5,535 nucleotides of DNA from Candidatus Saccharimonadota bacterium (GTDB lineage: Bacteria > Patescibacteria > Saccharimonadia > Saccharimonadales > UBA4665): positions 1 to 5,535 of the forward strand of contig JAGOTO010000034.1 in the NCBI GenBank assembly GCA_018061705.1. Direction: 5' to 3'. Below, in pieces: positions 1-5,263 of the stretch. A model generated the notes under the pieces. It searched no databases. It had not been told where the DNA came from and worked only from the letters and a program-made list of their open reading frames with translations. The translations under genes and the position numbers were made by a program. Each line of letters opens with the position of its first letter. Within the stretch, counting starts at the first letter, position 1.

Positions 1-416
1 CCGACAAACAGAAACAGTGCATTGATGACAGCAAATATCGCATAGTACAGTAAGGTTGCATAGGTGTAATCGCGCAAACGGACACCATGTTTTTTGTGTA
101 AGTAAGCCGCTCGTACCCCCGGTCCACTCTGGAGCGGGCCAAAAAAATTTGCGATCGATGAATAGATCGTGAGCAGAAAATTTTCTCCTGGTTGGATCGT
201 TTTCCCGGTGAGTCGAACAGTATATGAATATATCATCGATAAGACTGCTATGAGCACAAAATTGATGACTATAACGCCGATGATCGCCATCGGGTCTGTC
301 TGTCGAAGCTCGGTAATGAATTCAGGGTGGCTCCACAGATACCATCCGAACATACCGGCTGTAGCAAAGATGATCGTGATTCCGGCAAGCTGCTTGATCC
401 GGCGCGATTTTTTCAT
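1..416 (-). CDS. Flippase-like / LPG synthase TM-domain membrane protein (N-terminal part, cut by window edge)
   Basis: Partial gene, read leftward from ATG at 416-414; 138 codons are visible and the rest lies beyond position 1. The protein starts with a basic MKKSRRIK, followed by hydrophobic segments at about residues 10-28, 43-64 and 117-138. Between the second and third is a loop with FFGPLQSGPGVRAAYL (residues 91-106), which resembles the conserved glycine/proline-rich loop followed by a basic residue in the lysylphosphatidylglycerol-synthase TM / UPF0104 (YbhN-like) family. Members are multi-pass inner-membrane proteins, some acting on lipids or lipid-linked glycans; exact substrates are mostly unknown. 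The start is chosen because it follows a -10-like TATCAT by 7 nt, and the basic N-terminus fits the positive-inside rule. There is no Shine-Dalgarno. The neighbouring glycosyltransferases suggest a role in envelope glycan or lipid transport (inference). The family call is made from sequence resemblance only. Confidence 0.72.
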   Translation of the reverse strand, partial: MKKSRRIKQLAGITIIFATAGMFGWYLWSHPEFITELRQTDPMAIIGVIVINFVLIAVLSMIYSYTVRLTGKTIQPGENFLLTIYSSIANFFGPLQSGPGVRAAYLHKKHGVRLRDYTYATLLYYAIFAVINALFLFV

Positions 417-421
417 ACGTT

Positions 422-427
422 TATGAT
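422..427 (+). promoter_or_regulatory. -10-like element TATGAT for the GT-C gene
   Basis: TATGAT lies only 4 nt before ATG 431. If it is used, the transcript would start around 433-434, inside the annotated start. That would favour GTG at 440 as the real start, or TACGTT at 416-421 as the working -10 element. It shares bases with the opposite-strand TATCAT, so the 14-bp gap can hold only a divergent core promoter. Confidence 0.35.
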
Positions 428-428
428 A
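423..428 (-). promoter_or_regulatory. -10-like element TATCAT for the flippase-like gene (leaderless type)
   Basis: On the minus strand TATCAT runs from 428 to 423, at -12 to -7 relative to the ATG at 416. Transcription would begin about at the A of the start codon, giving a leaderless mRNA. No -35 element is obvious. It overlaps the plus-strand TATGAT almost completely. Confidence 0.45.
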
Positions 429-430
429 GC

Positions 431-1870
431 ATGGCGTTAGTGAACCATATCAAGAGCGATAGAACTGCTGAAGCAGCTATTAAGCATCCGTCGGGCTGGA
501 GATTGTTTGGGCTACGTCACTGGTGGCACGCCAATCCCTGGCCGACACGTCTTTGGTACATATTGCTTGTAGCATTTGCCCTCCAGGCTTCTGTGGTTGT
601 ATTTGTGACGAAATTTGGCGTTCCTCCAGACGAGACAAACCATATCCATTTCATTGACTACTACACAGAGCATTCTCTGAGTCCTATATTGACCGATCAG
701 CAGCCAACATACAATCTAGGTGATAAAACACGAGAGGTAGACTACCTGTATCACTATGTGATGAGTTTGGTACGGCGAATTCTGCCGTTTAGCCAGACCA
801 TGGAGCATTACATAATTCGTCTTATATCCGTGGGCGTTGCAGCGGCGTCGTTTGTTGTGCTGCGACGTGTCTTTTTGAGAGTTGGAGTATCTGAATGGGC
901 AAATGTTGCTGCGTTGGCGGTTGCATCGGGGCTTGCGATGGTTCTTATGGTAAGTGGAGCCATAAATAACGATGCTTTTGTGTGGCTTGCACTTGCGCTC
1001 GGTATGTCGCTGATTGTGAGGCTGTATCAAAAGACTCGGTTGGTCGATCTTTTGTGGCTCGGATCGCTTGTAGCTTACGGTGGCCTGACCAAGCGGACCT
1101 TTTTACCGATAGGCGTTGTGCTCGGAGTTGTCGGTTTTATATTGGCGTTACGCCATTGGCGCCGTTTGATGACTGAACTTAGGCGACCGACAGCGGGATT
1201 AGTCGTCGCTTTGCTTGTACTGTTTGGCGGCCTCGTGCTCGGAGCAGAAAGGATCGGTGGTAACATCATCAAATATGGTCATATCACGCCAACTTGTGAC
1301 GAAGTGCGCGGAGAAGCGGCCTGCGAGGTGTTCTGGTGGAACATTCGTGAGAGCTATTTGGCTCAGCGCGAACCAGAAAGGCTGGTAGCACCAATCGAGT
1401 TCGTTGGACGATGGTTCCAGGAGAGTTTTATCAACATCCTTGATATCCAAACCCAAGGCTGGCGTCACGAGGTAAAGCCGCCGGTTTGGCTGGAGCCACT
1501 TTTGCTCGCGATGATCGTTATCGGGGTTGGATATGGTGCGGCATACGAGCTACGTCGATGTGGGCGAGATAAATTGGCTCGACAAAGACTGCTCCTGCTT
1601 GGTATCGGCGTGTTCTATATCCTCTTCCACCTGCTGGTCAATTATTCGGAGTATCAACGCTCTCGTGTTTTTGGGTTGGCACTTAACGGACGGTATATTT
1701 TAGCCGGACTTCTGCCACTGCTCTTTTTGACTGTCTGGTACTGGTCGATATTGCTGCGGCGCATCCCTGTCGTACTGCTCGTTAGTTTGGCCTTGCTGTT
1801 TATTGGTGCAATCACCTGGGGAAGCGGGTTGCATATTTTGCTTCAAAACCCGCAGTTATTTCGAGGCTGA
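431..1870 (+). CDS. Multi-pass GT-C / DUF2142-like glycosyltransferase
   Basis: This 479-aa protein has a soluble N-terminus (about 1-40) and then many hydrophobic segments (about 41-61, 129-148, 157-175, 181-197, 206-241, 255-271, 354-372, 386-404, 421-440, 445-463). The first extracytoplasmic loop carries GVPPDETNH (63-71); an acidic pair in this loop (D67, E68) is typical of GT-C enzymes that use polyprenyl-phosphate sugars as donors. SGAINNDAF (175-183) and NGRYILAGLLP (419-429) resemble conserved stretches of DUF2142 membrane proteins. A loop at about 272-350 holds two cysteines (C289, C298) that could form a disulfide. The likely role is transfer of a sugar onto a surface polymer, lipid or protein; acceptor and sugar are unknown. 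ATG 431 is the first ATG after the in-frame stop at 395-397. GTG 440 is an alternative start. There is no Shine-Dalgarno. The gene is divergent from the flippase-like gene and converges on the DPM1-like gene 22 bp downstream. Confidence 0.75.
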   Translation: MALVNHIKSDRTAEAAIKHPSGWRLFGLRHWWHANPWPTRLWYILLVAFALQASVVVFVTKFGVPPDETNHIHFIDYYTEHSLSPILTDQQPTYNLGDKTREVDYLYHYVMSLVRRILPFSQTMEHYIIRLISVGVAAASFVVLRRVFLRVGVSEWANVAALAVASGLAMVLMVSGAINNDAFVWLALALGMSLIVRLYQKTRLVDLLWLGSLVAYGGLTKRTFLPIGVVLGVVGFILALRHWRRLMTELRRPTAGLVVALLVLFGGLVLGAERIGGNIIKYGHITPTCDEVRGEAACEVFWWNIRESYLAQREPERLVAPIEFVGRWFQESFINILDIQTQGWRHEVKPPVWLEPLLLAMIVIGVGYGAAYELRRCGRDKLARQRLLLLGIGVFYILFHLLVNYSEYQRSRVFGLALNGRYILAGLLPLLFLTVWYWSILLRRIPVVLLVSLALLFIGAITWGSGLHILLQNPQLFRG

Positions 1871-1878
1871 TATCAGGC

Positions 1879-1905
1879 AAAAAAGCAGCTGTTTATGTGT
1901 TGCTT
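1879..1905 (-). terminator. Weak candidate terminator of the DPM1-like gene
   Basis: On the minus strand, AAGCA (1905-1901) can pair with TGCTT (1887-1883) across a 13-nt loop, and this runs into a T6 tract (1884-1879). The stem is short and its first part lies within the end of the gene, so this is only a modest candidate. The convergent gene pair is 22 bp apart and no stronger hairpin was seen. Confidence 0.3.
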
Positions 1906-2846
1906 GACTCCTTGACGAAGCGTCTCCGGGTGAGTTCAAGGTTTTTCTCCTGCAGAATACGATTGACCCGTACCATATCAGCCAGTACTCCGAGGGTAAA
2001 ACTGATCAATGCACCGATGAGAAATACGGTACCAAATATTAATGATTGAATATGTCCTCCTGGTGTATCGTCGAGTGCGCTCCACAAAAATCGTACAAAT
2101 GGTACGATGCCTAAGGCAAATAGACCACCACCCAGCGGCAAAAATACCATGTACGGACGATACATTACGAAAGCCCTGAAAATCGCTGCTCCTGATTTGA
2201 GAACATGCTCCATGTTTGAATTAAAGAGGCGTGACTCGCGTGTTTTTGGGTTGACGGTGATGGGCACTGAAGCGATTGCGATGCCAGAGTTCCCCGCCTG
2301 GATGAGTGTTTCCATGGCATAGCTGAAGCGTGTGACTACATTGATCCTAAATGCAGTATCACGGCTGTAGGCCCGGAAGCCACTCGGGGCATCCGGGATG
2401 TCGGTGTTTGCTGCTTTGTTGAGTATCCAGGTGCCAAATTTTTGGAATAGTTTTTTGCCATGTGAAAAATATACGATCTTGTGTACCTGTCGATCAGCAA
2501 TAACCATATCGGCCTGACCTGACAAGATCGGGGATATGAGTCGGGGGATATCTTGGCTTGGGTATTGGTTGTCGCCATCTGTGTTGACGATGATGTCGGC
2601 CCCCAGCTGAAGGCAGTAAATGATTCCGTCCTGAAATGATTGCGCGAGACCGCGCCGCTGCGCGTGGTGGACAAAATGGCTAACTCCATTGGATTTTGCA
2701 ATCGCTACCGTGTCGTCCGATGATCCGTCATTGATCACTACGACCACAATCTCCGTTATACCAGGGATTTTTGTCGGTATTGTCGACAGTACGTCGGGTA
2801 GTGTACGTGCTTCGTTGAGACAGGGTATCTGGATGCAGAGTTTCAT
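1893..2846 (-). CDS. Family 2 glycosyltransferase, polyprenyl-phosphate sugar synthase (DPM1-like) with two C-terminal TM segments
   Basis: This 317-aa protein has a GT-A Rossmann-like domain: IPCLNEARTL (8-17), the nucleotide-binding NDGSSDDT (39-46), and the metal-binding DXD in NTDGDNQYP (D90, D92). DAPSGFRAYS (152-161) matches the SGFRA acceptor motif of dolichol/polyprenyl-phosphate mannose or glucose synthases. Two hydrophobic stretches (about 231-255 and 267-292) would anchor it in the membrane, followed by a charged cytoplasmic tail. Likely reaction: transfer of a hexose from a nucleotide sugar to a polyprenyl phosphate on the cytoplasmic side, making the donor that GT-C enzymes use; the GT-C gene next door fits this. 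The specific sugar cannot be read from the sequence. The frame extends upstream to 2894, but MKLCIQIP is the family-like N-terminus and lies 8 nt after a TACGAT hexamer that an earlier ATG (2855) would overlap. No Shine-Dalgarno is seen. Confidence 0.88.
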   Translation of the reverse strand: MKLCIQIPCLNEARTLPDVLSTIPTKIPGITEIVVVVINDGSSDDTVAIAKSNGVSHFVHHAQRRGLAQSFQDGIIYCLQLGADIIVNTDGDNQYPSQDIPRLISPILSGQADMVIADRQVHKIVYFSHGKKLFQKFGTWILNKAANTDIPDAPSGFRAYSRDTAFRINVVTRFSYAMETLIQAGNSGIAIASVPITVNPKTRESRLFNSNMEHVLKSGAAIFRAFVMYRPYMVFLPLGGGLFALGIVPFVRFLWSALDDTPGGHIQSLIFGTVFLIGALISFTLGVLADMVRVNRILQEKNLELTRRRFVKESSNT

Positions 2847-2853
2847 GGGCCTC

Positions 2854-2859
2854 ATCGTA
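2854..2859 (-). promoter_or_regulatory. -10-like element TACGAT for the DPM1-like gene
   Basis: TACGAT on the minus strand (2859 to 2854) sits at -13 to -8 relative to the ATG at 2846, so the transcript would start at or one base before the start codon. No convincing -35 lies 17 nt upstream (TACCAA). It also decides the start, because the upstream ATG at 2855 would lie before the expected transcription start. Confidence 0.4.
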
Positions 2860-2880
2860 GCATGTTTGCCTTCTAGTTGG

Positions 2881-2886
2881 TATACT
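2881..2886 (+). promoter_or_regulatory. -10-like element TATACT for the UDP-sugar dehydrogenase gene (leaderless type)
   Basis: TATACT occupies -12 to -7 relative to ATG 2893, the spacing expected when transcription starts at the A of the start codon. There is no Shine-Dalgarno between it and the ATG. No good -35 was found at 16-18 nt. The divergent 46-bp gap thus carries two outward-facing -10 elements separated by 21 bp. Confidence 0.5.
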
Positions 2887-2892
2887 GCCCTC

Positions 2893-4254
2893 ATGCAAGG
2901 TTTTGTTGCTCAGAAGGTCGCAATGATTGGGACGGGGTATGTTGGACTTGTGACAGGCACCTGTTTGTCGCGGATTGGTCACACCGTGACCTGTGTCGAT
3001 ATCGATGTTGACAAAGTTGCCAGAATGCAGCAAGGCGAGATTCCGATCTATGAACCTGGTCTCGAAACGCTATTTCAGGATGAGTTAGCATCGGGTCGAT
3101 TGACTGTTACGACTGGTCTTGCCGATGCCGTTAAGGGGGTAGATTTAATATTCTTGGCTCTTCCTACGCCGCAAGGAGCTGACGGTGCGGCAGATTTAAC
3201 GGCCGTTTTAAGCGTCGCAGGCAGTCTCGGGCCGCTCCTGACAGGCCCGGTTGTAATCGTCACCAAAAGTACGGTTCCAGTTGGAACGGGTGATCAAATT
3301 AGAGAGGCGATCGCTGCTACAACTGCAGTTGATTTTGACATTGTTTCGAACCCTGAGTTTCTCAGAGAAGGTCATGCGGTTTCTGACTGCCTTCATCCTG
3401 ACCGGATCGTTGTTGGAGCAAGCAAGGCGAGTTCATTCGTGCGGATGAAGCAGCTCTACGCGCCGTATATTGAGACTTCGGATCAGATCATCGAGATGGA
3501 TATCCGCTCTGCAGAATTGACCAAGTATGCCGCGAACTCCTTTTTGGCTATGAAAGTCTCGTTTATAAATGAGATTGCTAATTTGTGCGAAAAGGTGGGG
3601 GCTGATGTCGAATCGGTTCGACGAGGCATAGGCCCAGATGAAAGAATCGGCCGGCAGTTTTTGCAGGCTGGTATAGGCTACGGCGGGAGTTGTTTCCCCA
3701 AGGACGTAGAAGCTCTCCTCTACACCGCTACCGCCAATCATTATGACTTCAAGTTGCTCAAAAGCATCGTTACCGTCAATCAGCAGCAAAAATCACGACT
3801 ATTCGAGAAAGTAAGCCGGTATTTTGGGGGGCAACTTACGGGCAAGAAGTTTGCGCTGTGGGGGCTAGCCTTTAAACCCGATACGGACGACATCCGCGAG
3901 TCCCCTGCCTTCTACACAATTCCGCAGTTGCTTGACGCCGGTGCAAAAGTTACGGCGTATGATCCGCATGCCGTTGAAAACACTCGGAACTATCTTGGGG
4001 AACGTGAAGGCTTGGCGTATGCATCAGATATGTATCGTGCTTGTGAAGGAGCGGACGCACTGCTCATCATTACGGAATGGCAGGAATTCCGTAGCGCAGA
4101 CCTTGCTCGAGTTAAAGATTTACTGGAAACTCCTATCGTGTTTGATGGCCGAAATATCTATGATCCTCAATCTATGGCAAAAAGTGGATTTCGCTATGCC
4201 TCTATCGGTAGAGGTGATGATTTGGTTGTACTGTCCGGCGATCCAATCAACTAA
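2893..4254 (+). CDS. ugd: UDP-glucose 6-dehydrogenase (UDP-glucose/GDP-mannose dehydrogenase family)
   Basis: A 453-aa protein, full length for the family. It would oxidise UDP-glucose to UDP-glucuronate with two NAD+ in the cytoplasm, supplying uronic acid for surface polysaccharide. Visible motifs in order: NAD-binding MIGTGYVGLVTG (11-22); acidic end of the second beta strand VDID (35-38); EPGL (54-57); TKSTVPVGT (124-132); NPEFLREG (153-160); LTKYAANSFLAMK (209-221) with K211 and N215; catalytic GYGGSCFPKD (262-271) with nucleophile C267 and D271; FKPDTDDIRESP (327-338); GRNIYDP (419-425). All key residues are present. The frame stays open upstream to 2689, but that part is antisense to the DPM1-like gene. 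ATG 2893 follows a TATACT hexamer by 7 nt and gives the normal N-terminus. The stop codon lies inside the downstream terminator palindrome. A related specificity (UDP-ManNAc or GDP-mannose) cannot be wholly excluded, but the motifs best fit Ugd. Confidence 0.95.
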   Translation: MQGFVAQKVAMIGTGYVGLVTGTCLSRIGHTVTCVDIDVDKVARMQQGEIPIYEPGLETLFQDELASGRLTVTTGLADAVKGVDLIFLALPTPQGADGAADLTAVLSVAGSLGPLLTGPVVIVTKSTVPVGTGDQIREAIAATTAVDFDIVSNPEFLREGHAVSDCLHPDRIVVGASKASSFVRMKQLYAPYIETSDQIIEMDIRSAELTKYAANSFLAMKVSFINEIANLCEKVGADVESVRRGIGPDERIGRQFLQAGIGYGGSCFPKDVEALLYTATANHYDFKLLKSIVTVNQQQKSRLFEKVSRYFGGQLTGKKFALWGLAFKPDTDDIRESPAFYTIPQLLDAGAKVTAYDPHAVENTRNYLGEREGLAYASDMYRACEGADALLIITEWQEFRSADLARVKDLLETPIVFDGRNIYDPQSMAKSGFRYASIGRGDDLVVLSGDPIN

Positions 4255-4285
4255 AAACCCGGGATATCCCGGGTTTTTAGTTGAT
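4246..4285. terminator. Perfect 40-bp palindrome, bidirectional intrinsic terminator
   Basis: Every base from 4246 to 4265 pairs with 4266 to 4285. The core is CCCGGG-ATAT-CCCGGG (4258-4273) flanked by A5 (4253-4257) and T5 (4274-4278), so either strand gives a GC stem followed by a U-tract. It lies between two convergent genes, contains the ugd stop codon TAA (4252-4254), and ends 12 bp from the stop of the RRM gene. It should end transcripts from both sides. Confidence 0.95.
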
Positions 4286-4297
4286 GGAACATGAAGT

Positions 4298-4549
4298 TTA
4301 GTCTCGGGGACGAGCTTCGTTCACAACGATTGTTCGGCCATTGATTTCGCTATTGTTTAGCTTGTCGATTGCCTTCTTTGCTGCGTCAGCATCATCAAAC
4401 TCGACGAAACCAAAGCCTTTTGAGCGATTGGTGTCGCGGTCGATAATTACCTTCGCGTAGGTGACCTCGCCGAATTCGGCAAAAAGGTCTTTTAGTTGTT
4501 GGTCGTCGACTGCCCATGGTAGTGAGCCGACAAATAGTTTGGTTGCCAT
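4298..4549 (-). CDS. Small single-RRM RNA-binding protein
   Basis: This 83-aa protein is almost exactly one RNA recognition motif with a short basic tail. RNP2 is LFVGSL (5-10) and RNP1 is KGFGFVEF (44-51), with the RNA-stacking aromatics F6, F46 and F48 in place. The order fits beta-alpha-beta-beta-alpha-beta: strand 4-9, helix about 16-26, strands about 30-37 and 46-51, helix about 54-65, last strand 72-77. Such short RRM proteins occur in cyanobacteria and in other bacteria including candidate phyla; they bind single-stranded RNA in the cytoplasm, and some respond to cold. The RNA target here is unknown. The gene converges on ugd and shares its terminator. Its start at 4549 is preceded by a GAAAGGG purine run 9 nt away, a weak Shine-Dalgarno lying next to a hairpin, and by a long structured leader. 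Confidence 0.95.
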   Translation of the reverse strand: MATKLFVGSLPWAVDDQQLKDLFAEFGEVTYAKVIIDRDTNRSKGFGFVEFDDADAAKKAIDKLNNSEINGRTIVVNEARPRD

Positions 4550-4707
4550 TAAATGGAACCCTTTCTTTCGGTCGTCGTTGAAGGTAATCCCGAAAGAACG
4601 GTCTTAGCTGCGCCTTGCATCGAACATAACTTGTTAAATCTTTCTAGAACCTGAATTGCCGGAATTATGACCGGCCACCCCTTTTTCGCAGCCTTCTAGT
4701 AACCCGA
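4550..4707 (-). promoter_or_regulatory. Structured 5' leader of the RRM gene
   Basis: This stretch between the small upstream reading frame and the RRM start has no convincing coding frame but can form two hairpins: GCCGG/CCGGC (4658-4662 with 4671-4675, 8-nt loop) and a 9-bp perfect stem (4563-4571 with 4590-4598, 18-nt loop). A third small one, CCTTC/GAAGG (4692-4696 with 4706-4710), reaches the upstream edge. On the mRNA, the start-proximal hairpin's 3' arm CCGAAAGAA runs directly into the AGGG of the presumed ribosome-binding purine run, so folding could limit translation initiation. No known riboswitch or tRNA pattern was recognised. Confidence 0.45.
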
Positions 4708-4736
4708 AGGATACCACTAATTAACCGAGAATACAA
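4708..4736 (-). promoter_or_regulatory. Candidate promoter of the RRM gene
   Basis: On the minus strand TTGTAT (4736-4731) and TATCCT (4713-4708) are separated by exactly 17 nt. Both match the consensus only partly (3/6 and 4/6). A start near 4701 would give a leader of about 150 nt. The alternative is read-through from the TATAAT promoter upstream of the small reading frame. Confidence 0.3.
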
Positions 4737-4904
4737 TCAGATTTTGGGCTCAACCTTGGCTTGCGCTGCATTGCCAGTATTGTATTGCACTGGTGGCTTT
4801 TTGCGGCGACCTGAGTGATGTTGTAAATAATCCCAGGCGAAAACGATATCTGTTGGAGGGGGTGGATGGGATTTTTTTGTAATAATTCTCTCAGCAAAGC
4901 ACAA
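4737..4904 (-). CDS. Candidate hidden small protein, 55 aa, TTG start, unknown function
   Basis: No gene with ATG covers this stretch, but one minus-strand frame reads as a plausible protein ending in TGA at 4739-4737. From TTG 4904 it gives 55 aa. Features are a proline run PPPP (14-17), DIVFAWDYLQ (19-28), a basic patch GRRKKPP (32-38) and a hydrophilic tail GNAAQAKVEPKI (44-55). The frame is open upstream to a TAG near 4960 and has no ATG or GTG, so the start is uncertain: TTG 4904 lies 10 nt after a perfect TATAAT, and ATT codons at about 4883 are other options. An A7 run (about 4877-4871) lies early in the frame. The overlapping frame 4721-4957 also looks protein-like before this run, so a frameshifted or slippage-joined gene is possible. 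It is upstream of and co-directional with the RRM gene, 187 bp apart. I do not recognise the protein; an RNA gene here is an alternative. Confidence 0.4.
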   Translation of the reverse strand: MCFAERIITKKSHPPPPTDIVFAWDYLQHHSGRRKKPPVQYNTGNAAQAKVEPKI

Positions 4905-4909
4905 GCTTT

Positions 4910-4921
4910 TATGATTATATT
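4910..4921 (+). promoter_or_regulatory. Overlapping -10-like hexamers TATGAT/TATATT, plus strand
   Basis: TATGAT (4910-4915) and TATATT (4916-4921) face right toward the 58-aa gene, giving a 5' leader of about 55-62 nt. They overlap the leftward TATAAT, so the site resembles a divergent core promoter like that at 422-428. No clear -35 was seen. Confidence 0.35.
4914..4919 (-). promoter_or_regulatory. Consensus -10 TATAAT, minus strand
   Basis: A perfect TATAAT reads leftward from 4919 to 4914. Transcription would start near 4907, 3 nt before the TTG of the small minus-strand frame. No -35 match lies 17 nt upstream. It could drive the small frame and possibly the RRM gene behind it. Confidence 0.5.
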
Positions 4922-4983
4922 GACCTCCGTGCTCGCCTCGGCTGGCACCAAAACCAATCTAAAAAGAAAGGTTCGTTACACGT

Positions 4984-5160
4984 ATGAAAAAACACCATCA
5001 TTTCAAAAGTCTCAAGCGGCTCAATATTCTCAACAAGCCAACTCGTGTCGCTGACATCCGATCTCTCCAGACAGAAAAATACGAAGATCAGTGGCTGATC
5101 CAGGCTGACAAGATACAGACCAAACGCCTTCGTCGCTTTCGGCAGCAGCTTGCCTCGTAG
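4984..5160 (+). CDS. Small basic protein, 58 aa, unknown function
   Basis: An ATG at 4984 opens a 58-aa frame ending in TAG at 5158-5160. The protein is highly basic: it starts MKKHHHFKSLKRLNILNK and ends in KIQTKRLRRFRQQLAS (residues 43-58), with an acidic/aromatic middle TEKYEDQWL (31-39). There is no membrane segment, cysteine or signal peptide. The second half (about 24-57) could be a charged helix, which would suit nucleic-acid or ribosome binding, but that is inference. A purine run AGAAAGG (4965-4971) lies 12 nt before the ATG, rather far for a Shine-Dalgarno; the RRM leader has a similar AAGAAAGG run. The sequence gives no family assignment. Reality as a gene is supported by protein-like composition, the ATG start and the upstream -10 elements. 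Confidence 0.6.
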   Translation: MKKHHHFKSLKRLNILNKPTRVADIRSLQTEKYEDQWLIQADKIQTKRLRRFRQQLAS

Positions 5161-5173
5161 TCGAGCGTCTCCA

Positions 5174-5244
5174 AGTTTCTGAGGCGTAAAAGCCCCTGCC
5201 GAATCGGCTATCCGACGATGTGAGGAGCGGCGTACTCAGAAACT
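5174..5244. repeat. Long-range 10-bp inverted repeat enclosing competing small hairpins
   Basis: AGTTTCTGAG (5174-5183) and CTCAGAAACT (5235-5244) are perfectly complementary and enclose 51 nt. Inside, GCCGA-A-TCGGC (about 5199-5209) and TCGG-ctat-CCGA (about 5205-5216) share the TCGG arm and so exclude each other. No U-tract follows, so it is not a simple terminator. It fills most of the 113-bp gap between the 58-aa gene and the ferric-reductase-like gene and may be a structured RNA or 3' UTR element; I recognise no known class. Confidence 0.4.
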
Positions 5245-5257
5245 ACTCAGGTAACGG

Positions 5258-5263
5258 TATAAT
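5258..5263 (+). promoter_or_regulatory. Consensus -10 TATAAT upstream of the ferric-reductase-like gene, with adjacent GGAG
   Basis: A perfect TATAAT ends 11 nt before ATG 5274. Transcription would begin near 5270, leaving a leader of only a few bases. GGAG (5268-5271) lies just 2 nt before the ATG, too near for normal Shine-Dalgarno action, so initiation is probably leaderless or nearly so. No -35 is evident. Confidence 0.55.

Noticed and set aside
169..426. Plus-strand 85-aa frame
   Set aside because: It is antisense to the flippase-like gene, whose minus-strand frame has membrane segments and family motifs.
2689..2892. 68-residue N-terminal extension of Ugd
   Set aside because: The NAD-binding motif already begins 11 residues after ATG 2893, and the extension is antisense to the DPM1-like gene.
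2847..2894. 16-residue N-terminal extension of the DPM1-like protein
   Set aside because: It would overlap the ugd start and both -10 elements; the family-like N-terminus begins at 2846.
4773..4802. GCCAGT/ACTGGT hairpin followed by T5, plus strand
   Set aside because: It looks like a weak terminator, but no upstream plus-strand transcript is evident and it lies antisense to the small minus-strand frame.
4721..4957. Minus-strand 78-aa frame starting TTG
   Set aside because: It contains the TATAAT inside it, and its second half is less protein-like than the alternative frame. Kept only as a possible frameshift partner.
4550..4983. Known ncRNA (tmRNA, RNase P, SRP RNA, 6S) in the gap
   Set aside because: I looked for their conserved sequence blocks on both strands and saw none; a covariance-model search would settle it.
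4866..5054. Plus-strand 62-aa frame with a GGAGG 6 nt before its ATG
   Set aside because: The purine run is the complement of the proline-rich codons of the minus-strand small frame, and this frame overlaps the 58-aa gene out of phase. I regard it as a shadow.
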